Part shown: one piece after another, positions 8,529 through 18,187 of the stretch | How positions within the stretch are numbered: position 1 is the stretch's first letter | Layout of the letters: each line of letters begins with the position of its first letter | Source: Erythrobacter sp. SD-21 | GTDB taxonomy: Bacteria; Pseudomonadota; Alphaproteobacteria; Sphingomonadales; Sphingomonadaceae | DNA length: 64,000 nucleotides | Assembly: GCF_000181515.1 (NCBI RefSeq) | Contig: NZ_ABCG01000001.1 | Span: 558,001-622,000 of the forward strand | Reading direction: 5' to 3' | Program-made: the position numbers and the translations under genes | Notes under the pieces: generated by a model | What the model was told of the DNA's origin: nothing | What the model saw: the letters and a program-made list of their open reading frames with translations, nothing else | The model's database searches: none

Positions 8529-9794
8529 ATGACCGACCAAGCCCTAGACCCGCAGATCCACATCACCACGCTGGGCCAGAACGCCCGCAAGGCCGCGCAA
8601 AGCCTGCTTTCCGCCAGCACCGATGCCAAGAACACGGCTCTGCGCGAAGCCGCGAAGGCCCTGCGTGACGCGACTCCCGAATTGCTCGAAGCGAACGCGG
8701 AAGACGTGAAGAGCGTCGAAGGCAAGAAGCCCGACAGCTTCATCGACCGCCTGCGTCTTACCGAGGACCGCATCGAGGGCATGGCGGGCGCGCTCGAGGA
8801 AATCGCCGAACTGCCCGACCCCGTCGGCCGCAGCCTTGCGACCTTCGACCGCCCCAACGGCCTCAAGATCGAACGCGTCGCCGTGCCCATCGGCGTGATC
8901 GGCATGATCTACGAAAGCCGCCCGAATGTTGGCGCGGACGCCAGCGCGCTGTGCCTCAAGAGCGGTAACGCCGTGATCCTTCGCGGCGGCAGCGAAAGCC
9001 GCCATTCGACCCGCGTGATCGTGGAATGCATGCGCACCGGGTTAGCCGCAGCCGGCCTGCCCGAAGACGCCGTCCAGACCGTCGGCACGACCGACCGCGC
9101 TGCCGTTGCCGCCCTGCTCAAGGCCGACGAATATGTCGACCTCGTCATCCCGCGCGGCGGCCGTGGGCTCGTCGAACTGGTGCGCGACCAGGCAAGCGTC
9201 CCCACCCTCCTCCACCTCGACGGCAATTGTCACAGCTACGTCCACGAGGCGGCCGATCTCGACAAGGCGGCCGAAGTCATCCGCAACGCCAAGCTGCGCC
9301 GCACCGGCGTCTGCGGCGCAACGGAGAGCATCGTAGTGGACCGCGCGGTGGCCGAGGACTTCGTCCCCCGCCTCACCGCGATCATGGGCGGCGATTGCGA
9401 ACTGCGCGGCGACGAGGAAGCCGTCGCTATCGACAACTCGATCAAAGCTGCGACCGAGGCCGACTGGAACACCGAGTATCTCGACCCCATCGCCTCCGTG
9501 AAGGTGGTCGACGGTCTCGATCAGGCGATCGACTGGGTGAGCGAGCATTCCAGCCACCACACCGATGCGATCATGACCGAGGACGACGACGCCGCCCGCC
9601 GCTTCATGACCAGCATCAACAGCGCCATCGTCATGCGCAACGCCAGCACCCAATTTGCCGACGGCGGCGAGTTCGGCATGGGCGCGGAAATCGGCATTGC
9701 CACCGGCAAGATGCACGCCCGCGGCCCTGTCGGCCTCGAACAGCTGTGCAGCTTCAAATACCTCGTGCACGGCAACGGCCAGACCAGGCCCTGA
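8529..9794 (+). CDS. proA: Gamma-glutamyl phosphate reductase ProA
   Basis: NADPH-dependent reduction of gamma-glutamyl phosphate to glutamate semialdehyde, the second proline step. The 421-residue protein is an aldehyde dehydrogenase-fold enzyme with the catalytic cysteine C262 in [11 protein letters not shown], the segment [19 protein letters not shown] and the C-terminal [23 protein letters not shown] purine-rich ribosome binding site (GAGAGACACT) lies just before the ATG. It is downstream of proC on the same strand and probably co-transcribed, so proB/proC/proA form a complete pathway in 3.5 kb. Confidence 0.97.
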   Translation: MTDQALDPQIHITTLGQNARKAAQSLLSASTDAKNTALREAAKALRDATPELLEANAEDVKSVEGKKPDSFIDRLRLTEDRIEGMAGALEEIAELPDPVGRSLATFDRPNGLKIERVAVPIGVIGMIYESRPNVGADASALCLKSGNAVILRGGSESRHSTRVIVECMRTGLAAAGLPEDAVQTVGTTDRAAVAALLKADEYVDLVIPRGGRGLVELVRDQASVPTLLHLDGNCHSYVHEAADLDKAAEVIRNAKLRRTGVCGATESIVVDRAVAEDFVPRLTAIMGGDCELRGDEEAVAIDNSIKAATEADWNTEYLDPIASVKVVDGLDQAIDWVSEHSSHHTDAIMTEDDDAARRFMTSINSAIVMRNASTQFADGGEFGMGAEIGIATGKMHARGPVGLEQLCSFKYLVHGNGQTRP

Positions 9795-9799
9795 GCTAA

Positions 9800-9817
9800 G
9801 CATCAAGACCGGGCCGA
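9800..9817. repeat. 18-bp dispersed repeat copy 1
   Basis: The sequence GCATCAAGACCGGGCCGA occurs here after proA and again, identically and in the same orientation, at 50706-50723 in the structured region upstream of the S9 peptidase gene. Both are intergenic and next to hairpins, which suggests a dispersed extragenic element rather than chance. Confidence 0.45.
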
Positions 9818-9839
9818 CGTAGGCCCGGCGAAGCGGAGC

Positions 9840-9859
9840 TGACCCGCAGGGGCGGGTCA
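9840..9859 (+). terminator. Hairpin downstream of proA
   Basis: TGACCCGC (9840-9847) and GCGGGTCA (9852-9859) form a perfect 8-bp stem with loop AGGG, 45 bases after the proA stop. No U-run follows, so it may be a processing or stabilising hairpin, or a factor-dependent terminator. The rest of 9795-9976 is GC-rich and carries no gene I can support. Confidence 0.4.
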
Positions 9860-9976
9860 ACGGCGACCGCCCGTCCGCAGCGGGTGCGGAAACAAAGAGC
9901 GCGTCTCCTATTCCGCTTTCCTACCGCAAGAGGGTCGGGGCATTGTCCCGGCCCTTTTCGCATGGGGAGAGCCCGC

Positions 9977-10837
9977 ATGACCCGCCGTACCGACAACCGC
10001 GAAACCCGCCTGCCCGTCCCGGACGCTATCGAGCAAGGGGGCGAGCTGCCCGCCTTCACCCCCGTCCCGCGCCAGACCAAGCGCCACGATGGCTGGACCG
10101 AGGACCGCCAGCGCCGCTTCATCGAGGCGCTCGCCGATACCGGCAGCGTCAAGGCCGCCGCCCGCGCCGTCAACATGAGCGCGGAGGGCGCCTACTACCT
10201 GCGCCGCCAGAAGGGCGCGGAAAGCTTCCGCAAGGCCTGGGCCGCCGCGCTCGATCTCGGCGTGCAGCGGATCGAGGACGTGGCCATGGAACGCGCGCTG
10301 AACGGCGTGGATGTGCCCGTCTATTCCTACGGCCAGCTCGTCGGCACGCGCACCGCCTATAACGACCGCCTGCTGATGTTCATGCTGAGAAACCGCGCGC
10401 CCGAGCGGTTTGCCGATGGCCGCGCAAAAGGCCTGGACGCGATCGGCACGATGGAACTGGAGCGCAAGAAGAAGCAATGGCGCAAGGAATGGGAGGCGGA
10501 GCGAAACAGCGTATCGGTCGCCGACATCCGCGCCAGCATCGACCGCAAGGTGGAGGCCATGCGCCAGCAGATCCTCGAACGCGAACGCCGCGAAAGCCCA
10601 CGCGTGAAGCGCCTGCGCGAGGAACTGGAGCAAGCCATGGAAGCCGACCGCGCCGCAGGCTATTGCCCCGAACGCGACCCGGACCACGAACTCTACGATC
10701 CGCACCACGGCACACGCGGGCGCTTGGGGCCGAGCTTACCCCTGCTTGTGGCGGATCGGGGTGAGAGCGAGGTGGAGGGGGACAGCGCGGAAGAGAACCC
10801 GCGCTGGCGGTCGATCAAGGATGAGGGGTGGGAGTGA
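9977..10837 (+). CDS. Uncharacterised protein with terminase-small-subunit-like HTH region
   Basis: A 286-residue protein. The ATG at 9977 was chosen because GGGAGA lies 6 bases upstream. Residues about 37-90 (DGWTEDRQRRFIEALADTG, then SVKAAARAVNMSAEGAYYLR) look like a homeodomain-type helix-turn-helix similar to those of phage terminase small subunits and related DNA-binding proteins. The second half is strongly charged and predicted helical (KKKQWRKEWEAERN and ERERRESPRVKRLREELEQ), possibly coiled coil. Base composition matches the host, unlike the low-GC restriction gene that follows. No other phage genes lie nearby. DNA binding is an inference; function unknown. Confidence 0.75.
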   Translation: MTRRTDNRETRLPVPDAIEQGGELPAFTPVPRQTKRHDGWTEDRQRRFIEALADTGSVKAAARAVNMSAEGAYYLRRQKGAESFRKAWAAALDLGVQRIEDVAMERALNGVDVPVYSYGQLVGTRTAYNDRLLMFMLRNRAPERFADGRAKGLDAIGTMELERKKKQWRKEWEAERNSVSVADIRASIDRKVEAMRQQILERERRESPRVKRLREELEQAMEADRAAGYCPERDPDHELYDPHHGTRGRLGPSLPLLVADRGESEVEGDSAEENPRWRSIKDEGWE

Positions 10838-10841
10838 CCTG

Positions 10842-10861
10842 ACAAGCTTTCCGCTTGTTTT
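10842..10861 (+). terminator. Small intrinsic terminator between HTH gene and restriction gene
   Basis: ACAAGC (10842-10847) and GCTTGT (10853-10858) pair around a 5-base loop and run into TTTT. It sits 5 bases after the HTH-gene stop and 29 bases before the ATG of the restriction-modification gene, so read-through from upstream should be limited. Confidence 0.5.
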
Positions 10862-10889
10862 GGCATCAAATTTCTCCATACGAGAAACT

Positions 10890-13745
10890 ATGCCAGCACC
10901 AAAAATCATAAAAGAACTATGCGCCCGATTTGAGCTTCACAGAGAAGCGTACAAGGCGAGTACATACAATGAAACGCAAGTTCGCCGAGAATTTATCGAT
11001 CCATTCTTGAAGGCGCTAGGTTGGGATATCGACAATGAACAAGGGTATGCTGAGGCGTACAAAGATGTCGTTCACGAGGATGCACTTAAAATAGGGGGTA
11101 ACACGAAGGCCCCAGATTATGGGTTTCGTATAGGAGGGACTCGAAAGTTTTTTCTTGAGGCAAAAAAGCCTGCCATTAATCTGAAGGAAGATATCAGCCC
11201 CGCTTTTCAACTTCGCCGCTATGCTTGGAGTGCGAAGCTTCCACTTTCGATCCTAACTGATTTTGAAGAATTCGCGGTCTATGATTGTCGGATTAAGCCT
11301 GAGAGTGCAGATAAAGCCAGTATGGCTCGCATCAAATATTATACATTTGATGATTATGTGGAGAAGTGGGATGAAATTGCCGGGATATTTTCCCGAGATG
11401 CGGTACTCAAAGGCTCATTCGATAAATACGCTACGGATAATCGAAGGAAACGCGGCACTGCCGAAGTAGATGATGCATTTCTTGAGGAGATCGAAGGTTG
11501 GCGTGCAATCCTTGCGCGCAATATCGCGCTGCGCAATCGCAACCTTAACGTAAGAGAGCTCAATAGTGCTGTTCAAAAAACCATAGACCGAATAGTTTTT
11601 TTGAGAATAGCCGAAGATAGAGGCATAGAGAACTACGGACAACTTCAGTCTATATCTGAAAGGAAAGATATATACTCAAGTCTTGCCGAACTTTTTCGCA
11701 AAGCAGACGATCGATACAATTCGGGCCTTTTTCATTTTTTCAAGACGGATGGTTCGAGCGAGACTTTAGATAATTTTACGCTTGAACTAAGTCTCGATGA
11801 CAAAGCCTTGAGGCCAATACTTCGCAGTCTTTACTATCCTAGAAGCCCCTACGAATTTTCTGTCTTACCTGCCGACATTCTTGGGCAGGTCTATGAGCGT
11901 TTTTTAGGGAAAGTGATTAGGCTGGCCGGCTCTCGAGCGGTAATTGAAGAAAAGCCAGAGGTTAAAAAAGCTGGCGGCGTATATTACACGCCTGCATACA
12001 TCGTGTCTCACATCGTCGCGACTGCGCTTGGACCTCTCCTTGAGGGGAAAACACCTGCCCAAGCATCTGGTGACGATAAGCGCACAAAAGCCCAAGATCC
12101 AATTCGCGTGATTGATCCCGCCTGCGGTTCAGGCTCGTTCCTAATTGTGGCTTACCAATATCTCTTGGACTGGTACCGCAGCAAATACATTTCAGATGAC
12201 CCGCTAAAGTACACAGGGGGCAAAGATCCGAAACTGGTACAGGTCGCTCAGGGTGACTGGCGATTGACGATCGCAGAACGCAGGCGAATACTCCTCACCC
12301 ACATATATGGTGTCGATATTGATGCGCAAGCCGTTGAAGTCACTAAGCTATCCCTTCTTCTGAAAGTCCTAGAAGGGGAAAATGCTGACGCGATCGCGCG
12401 CCAAATGGACTTTTTCAACATAAGGGTTCTCCCGGACCTCGGGAGCAATATAAAGTGCGGAAATTCCTTAATTGAAAACGATATATACTCGCAAATTTCT
12501 TTTGAGTTGTCAGACGAGGAAGAAGAGAAAATAAACCCTTTCGACTGGCAAGGGTTTCTACGCGCAGCTACTGACAAGAATGGTTTCGACGCGATCATCG
12601 GCAACCCCCCATACGTCCTCCTTCAAGATGCCAATCGACAAAGAACTCTAGAAAGCTATTATGATAGCCACTATACCGTCGCCAGTTTTAAGCGAGATCT
12701 TTACCATCTCTTTATAGAACGCGCTTCGCAATTACTATCCAGAAGAGGTATTTTATCCTTTATCGTCCCTTCTAATTTTCTGACGAACAACTACGCTACA
12801 GCCCTAAGAAAACTGATGTTAGAAAACCAGCAGCTCGAGACGGTAACGAACTTAAAAGGACGCGTTTTCCAGAGTGCGAGTGTCGACACTTGTATCTTTG
12901 TTCTTCGAAGGGGTGGAGAAAGCAAAGATCTCAATTTCTTTGAAGCTTCGGCATCTGAATCCGGGCTCAAAAGTCCGCGCATCACGAAAATACCCTATTC
13001 AAGAATATTGGCGGATGAAGCACATCTAATTGTGCCCGCTTCGGATGCTGATGATACCGTTTTATTAAAAATGGCGAAAGTTGGTCGACCCCTTGGCCAG
13101 CAAGCATATGTGAATTTCGGGAAGCAGTTGAGGGATAGGAAAAAGTTTCCCAGTGATGTCCGCGAAATTGACGAACCCACGCCTCCGCCGGGATATGCTC
13201 TTTGCTATACCGGTAAGGATGTTGAGCCATACCTCGCGCGATGGTCTGGTTTAGCATGCAAAAAAAGTCGAACAGCCAAGCGTGGCGGGTGTTGGGATGA
13301 TTCGAAACACTCCGGAAATCCAAAACTTGTCTGCAGGCAGGTAGGAAAGCACCCTGTTTTCGGATTGGACTTAAACGGCTATCAATGCCTCAACACCATT
13401 TTTATGGTTAATCCATTCGAAGAATCCGACCCTTACTATCTACTCGCGGTCCTGAATTCATCTGCGATAAGATTTTATTGGAATAAGAAATTTAGCGACG
13501 GCCGCGATACATTTCCCAAGATTAAGGGCACCTACCTCAAAGAATTGCCGGTGGTACCGTACGACGAACGTTCAACATCGCACACCAATCTTGTAAAGTG
13601 GTGCCATCAAATTGTCACAAGCTACGAAAAATTGAATAAAGCACGCATGGCAACTCAAAAAATTCGTCTTCGACAAAAAATTGATGGGTTACAAAAATCA
13701 ATCGATGACTGCGTTTTAGAAATCTATGGCGTCACGATTGAGTAG
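10890..13745 (+). CDS. Type IIG (Eco57I-like) restriction-modification enzyme
   Basis: Single-chain endonuclease plus N6-adenine DNA methyltransferase, 951 residues. Order of parts: an N-terminal PD-(D/E)xK nuclease (D76 in APDYGFR, E90-x-K92 in FFLEAKKP); a helical linker; methyltransferase motif X (GVYYTP, 363-368), motif I (DPACGSGSF, 409-417) and the catalytic NPPY motif (572-575); then a C-terminal TaqI-like target-recognition region. The ATG at 10890 was preferred over an upstream frame extension that runs into the previous gene in another frame; GAGA lies just upstream. The gene is conspicuously A/T-rich with codon use unlike its neighbours, indicating horizontal acquisition. There is no separate specificity or methylase gene beside it. 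Recognition site unknown. Confidence 0.93.
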   Translation: MPAPKIIKELCARFELHREAYKASTYNETQVRREFIDPFLKALGWDIDNEQGYAEAYKDVVHEDALKIGGNTKAPDYGFRIGGTRKFFLEAKKPAINLKEDISPAFQLRRYAWSAKLPLSILTDFEEFAVYDCRIKPESADKASMARIKYYTFDDYVEKWDEIAGIFSRDAVLKGSFDKYATDNRRKRGTAEVDDAFLEEIEGWRAILARNIALRNRNLNVRELNSAVQKTIDRIVFLRIAEDRGIENYGQLQSISERKDIYSSLAELFRKADDRYNSGLFHFFKTDGSSETLDNFTLELSLDDKALRPILRSLYYPRSPYEFSVLPADILGQVYERFLGKVIRLAGSRAVIEEKPEVKKAGGVYYTPAYIVSHIVATALGPLLEGKTPAQASGDDKRTKAQDPIRVIDPACGSGSFLIVAYQYLLDWYRSKYISDDPLKYTGGKDPKLVQVAQGDWRLTIAERRRILLTHIYGVDIDAQAVEVTKLSLLLKVLEGENADAIARQMDFFNIRVLPDLGSNIKCGNSLIENDIYSQISFELSDEEEEKINPFDWQGFLRAATDKNGFDAIIGNPPYVLLQDANRQRTLESYYDSHYTVASFKRDLYHLFIERASQLLSRRGILSFIVPSNFLTNNYATALRKLMLENQQLETVTNLKGRVFQSASVDTCIFVLRRGGESKDLNFFEASASESGLKSPRITKIPYSRILADEAHLIVPASDADDTVLLKMAKVGRPLGQQAYVNFGKQLRDRKKFPSDVREIDEPTPPPGYALCYTGKDVEPYLARWSGLACKKSRTAKRGGCWDDSKHSGNPKLVCRQVGKHPVFGLDLNGYQCLNTIFMVNPFEESDPYYLLAVLNSSAIRFYWNKKFSDGRDTFPKIKGTYLKELPVVPYDERSTSHTNLVKWCHQIVTSYEKLNKARMATQKIRLRQKIDGLQKSIDDCVLEIYGVTIE

Positions 13746-13919
13746 TCGAAGGACATCGACACCAAATTTCGGATCTCGCATTCATTAGGGTTTCAGATAT
13801 CTCATATTGCGCGTCATTACTCCGCATAATGTCCGTCCGCTTGTCGGGGGTGAGGCCTTGTTTAGAATCCTCACATAGTCCTTCTGCCAAGACTTTCGAC
13901 CAACTTCGCTTTGATCGGG

Positions 13920-13939
13920 GCAGGCCGCCGTTGGCCTGC
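13920..13939 (-). terminator. Hairpin downstream of lepA
   Basis: GCAGGCC (13920-13926) and GGCCTGC (13933-13939) form a 7-bp stem with a 6-base loop about 45 bases past the lepA stop. No U-run is visible. The remaining sequence between the restriction gene and lepA (13746-13983) returns from A/T-rich to host composition and holds no gene I can support, so the right border of the acquired segment probably lies here. Confidence 0.35.
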
Positions 13940-13983
13940 GGCCAGCTACGCTTCCGGGCGCTCGCGCATCCTTCGGATGAGGG

Positions 13984-15801
<1,818 letters not shown>

Positions 15802-15856
15802 TGCGCTGCGCCTTTAGCCGCGCTGCAACGCCCTGTCAGCAGCAAAGCGTTCGCAA

Positions 15857-18073
15857 TCAGCCGTCCTGCGGTCCGCCACCCTGTTTCGGGGCGTTCGTGG
15901 AGAGCTTGAACTGCGCAAAACTGCCCGGGGCGGTCTGGGGTGCCTGGCTGTATTTGCCCGGCGGAAGCGCCGTGAGCGGCGCTCCGGCGGCGGCAAGCGC
16001 ATAGGGGTTAACACGGTGGCGGGTGCACAGCCCCCCTGCCCCGTCGTCGACCAGTTCCTGCTCGAACTCCACGCCCTGCGTATCGTCCATCGAACGGCGC
16101 ACGGTGCAGACGGCGAGCTGGCCTTGTCCGAAGTCGAGCACGAACTGGGTGCCGACGGGCACGTCTTCCAGCCCCTGGATCATGGCGCCCGAGCGCGACA
16201 TGTTGCGCAAGGTTACGTCGTAATAATGGTCTTCGTGGATCAGGCCGATCTTGCGGAAAACGGTGCGGCGGCTGGCCCGCTGGCTGCCCGCATCGGTCGG
16301 CTCGAGCGTCCATTCGCCCTGCGCGATTTCCTCGAGCAGAACCTTCTGGTTGACCGCTTCGGAAAATACGAAGCCCTGCACATGGCTGACGCCGATCTTT
16401 TTCAGTTCGGCCATGAGGTCCATGGCGTGCACGCCGGTGGCGATTGTTTCCATGCCCATCGCACCCGCTAGCGCGACGACGGCGCGGACGAGTTCCATGT
16501 CGCCCAGGTCGTTGCCCATGACGGGCTCGAAGAAATTGGCGCTGATCTTCAGCGCGTTGAACGGCGCGCGGCGCAGGTAGCTGAGCGAGGAAAGGCCGGT
16601 GCCGAACTGGTCGAGTGTCAAACGCACGCCCAGTTTGAACAGCGCACCGAGCGCGGCATCCACCTTGCTCGCATCGCCGAGCAGCACCGATTCCGCCAAT
16701 TCGAGATCGAGGCGCGCCGGATCGAGACCGGTCTCGTCGAGGATCCTGGCGACCATGTCGATAAAGCCGTTCGCTTCGAACTGGATCGGCGAAATGTTGA
16801 TCGAAAGGCGCAGGCTTTCGGGCCACTCGCGCGCTTCTTCGCAAGCCTTGCGCAGCGCCCATTCCCCGATCGGGATGATCAGGCGGCTGCCCTCGGCGAC
16901 GGGGATGAAGGTTTCCTGGCTGACCCGGCCGCGGTCCTCATCTTCCCAGCAGTACTGCGCTTCGAGAGCGACCACCTTGTTGCTGCCGAGTTCGACGCAG
17001 GGCTGGTATTCGAGCGTGAAATTGCCCGCTTCGATGGCTTCGGCAAGATCGTCTTCCATGCGCTTGCGCAGGTTTGCCTCATGCTCGAGATCGGCGGCGT
17101 AGAAGCGGAACTGGCCGCGCCCGCCGTTCTTCGAGGCGTAGAGCGCAAGATCGGCAGCGCGGGTGAGTTCGTCGCGCTCGACACCGTCGTAAGGCGCAAT
17201 GGCGATACCGACCGAACAGCCGATGGTGCAGCGGCCTTCCTCGACCGAATAGGGCTGCGAGAGCATCTGGATGATCTTCTTGGCGATCTCGCCCAGCTCG
17301 CCGCGATCGTCCATGTCGGGGATCAGGATCTGGAACTCGTCGCCGCCGAGGCGACCGATCTCGCCGCGGCCCGATATGACCTGGTTCAGGCGCTCGGCCA
17401 CCTGCTGCAGCAGCTGATCGCCCGCTGCGTGGCCCAGCGTATCGTTGACCTGCTTGAAGCGGTCGAGATCGAGCATCAGCAGCGCAGCGGCGCGCTTGGC
17501 GCTGCGGAAGGTCTGCAGCGTGGAATCGATCCGGTGCTCCATCCGGTGGCGGTTGGCGAGACCGGTTAGCGAATCGAACTTGGCGAGGCGGCTCGCCTCT
17601 TCCTCGCTGCGGAATTCCTCGGTGATGTCGGTGGCGGTGCCGCGGAAGCCTACGAATTCGTCGTTATTGTCGTAGAGCGGGCGCCCCGACATGCGCAGGA
17701 CAAGGTCCGCTTGCGGATCGCCGGTCTCCACTGTCAGGCCGGCAAAGCTCTTGCGGGTGCCGAGCTTCAGGCCGAGCGAGCGGGCTTCGCCGTCGCCGGG
17801 TACGGGCTCGAGAATGTGCTGGAGCGGCTGGTCGAAGGCCTTGTTGGCCTTGCGTCCGAGACGCTGGAAGATGGCCGGGCTGAGATAGGAGAGCACGCCG
17901 CGGGCATCGGTCGCCCAGAAACAGGCGACGCCGGAATTTTCCAGCTGTTCGACAATGGCCAGCTTGTCCGATCCGGAGAATTCCGGTGCAGGCGGGATAT
18001 ACCGACCATCCTGTTCGGAAGTCTCGGTGCCCTTTCGGCCTTTGAAGAAATCGGTGAAGGGCATCGCCCCCAT
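15857..18073 (-). CDS. PAS-GGDEF-EAL(degenerate)-PilZ cyclic-di-GMP protein
   Basis: 738 residues, no clear membrane span. Domains: PAS-like sensor (about 40-155), GGDEF (165-325) with intact RLGGDEF at 241-247, EAL-like (335-585), PilZ-like (598-672), and a tail. The I-site RxxD is absent (RGEI at 236-239). The EAL domain has lost key residues: E-A-Q-Y-C-W (371-376) instead of EALxRW, LDQFGTG (Q489) instead of LDDFGTG, and ATGVH (T546) instead of AEGxE, so phosphodiesterase activity is unlikely although substrate binding is possible. PilZ features RxxxR (RASRR) and NxSxSG (NMSRSG) are present, so it may bind c-di-GMP. Expected activity: diguanylate cyclase with c-di-GMP-sensing domains. It is 114 bases downstream of a paralogue with an intact EAL domain. 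Confidence 0.93.
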   Translation of the reverse strand: MGAMPFTDFFKGRKGTETSEQDGRYIPPAPEFSGSDKLAIVEQLENSGVACFWATDARGVLSYLSPAIFQRLGRKANKAFDQPLQHILEPVPGDGEARSLGLKLGTRKSFAGLTVETGDPQADLVLRMSGRPLYDNNDEFVGFRGTATDITEEFRSEEEASRLAKFDSLTGLANRHRMEHRIDSTLQTFRSAKRAAALLMLDLDRFKQVNDTLGHAAGDQLLQQVAERLNQVISGRGEIGRLGGDEFQILIPDMDDRGELGEIAKKIIQMLSQPYSVEEGRCTIGCSVGIAIAPYDGVERDELTRAADLALYASKNGGRGQFRFYAADLEHEANLRKRMEDDLAEAIEAGNFTLEYQPCVELGSNKVVALEAQYCWEDEDRGRVSQETFIPVAEGSRLIIPIGEWALRKACEEAREWPESLRLSINISPIQFEANGFIDMVARILDETGLDPARLDLELAESVLLGDASKVDAALGALFKLGVRLTLDQFGTGLSSLSYLRRAPFNALKISANFFEPVMGNDLGDMELVRAVVALAGAMGMETIATGVHAMDLMAELKKIGVSHVQGFVFSEAVNQKVLLEEIAQGEWTLEPTDAGSQRASRRTVFRKIGLIHEDHYYDVTLRNMSRSGAMIQGLEDVPVGTQFVLDFGQGQLAVCTVRRSMDDTQGVEFEQELVDDGAGGLCTRHRVNPYALAAAGAPLTALPPGKYSQAPQTAPGSFAQFKLSTNAPKQGGGPQDG

Positions 18074-18187
18074 GTGCTTTCAACCTCGTCGAAGCCCTGT
18101 TTGGTTCATTCGGCCTAGCGAGAATTGGTTAGTATAAAGCTAACAGCGCCCTGATACGGCACGCGAAATCGGCATGACGATGGCGTG

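Noticed and set aside
9977-13745. Prophage remnant based on the terminase-like HTH protein
   Set aside because: No integrase, capsid, portal, lysis or attachment-site features occur; only the restriction gene shows foreign composition.
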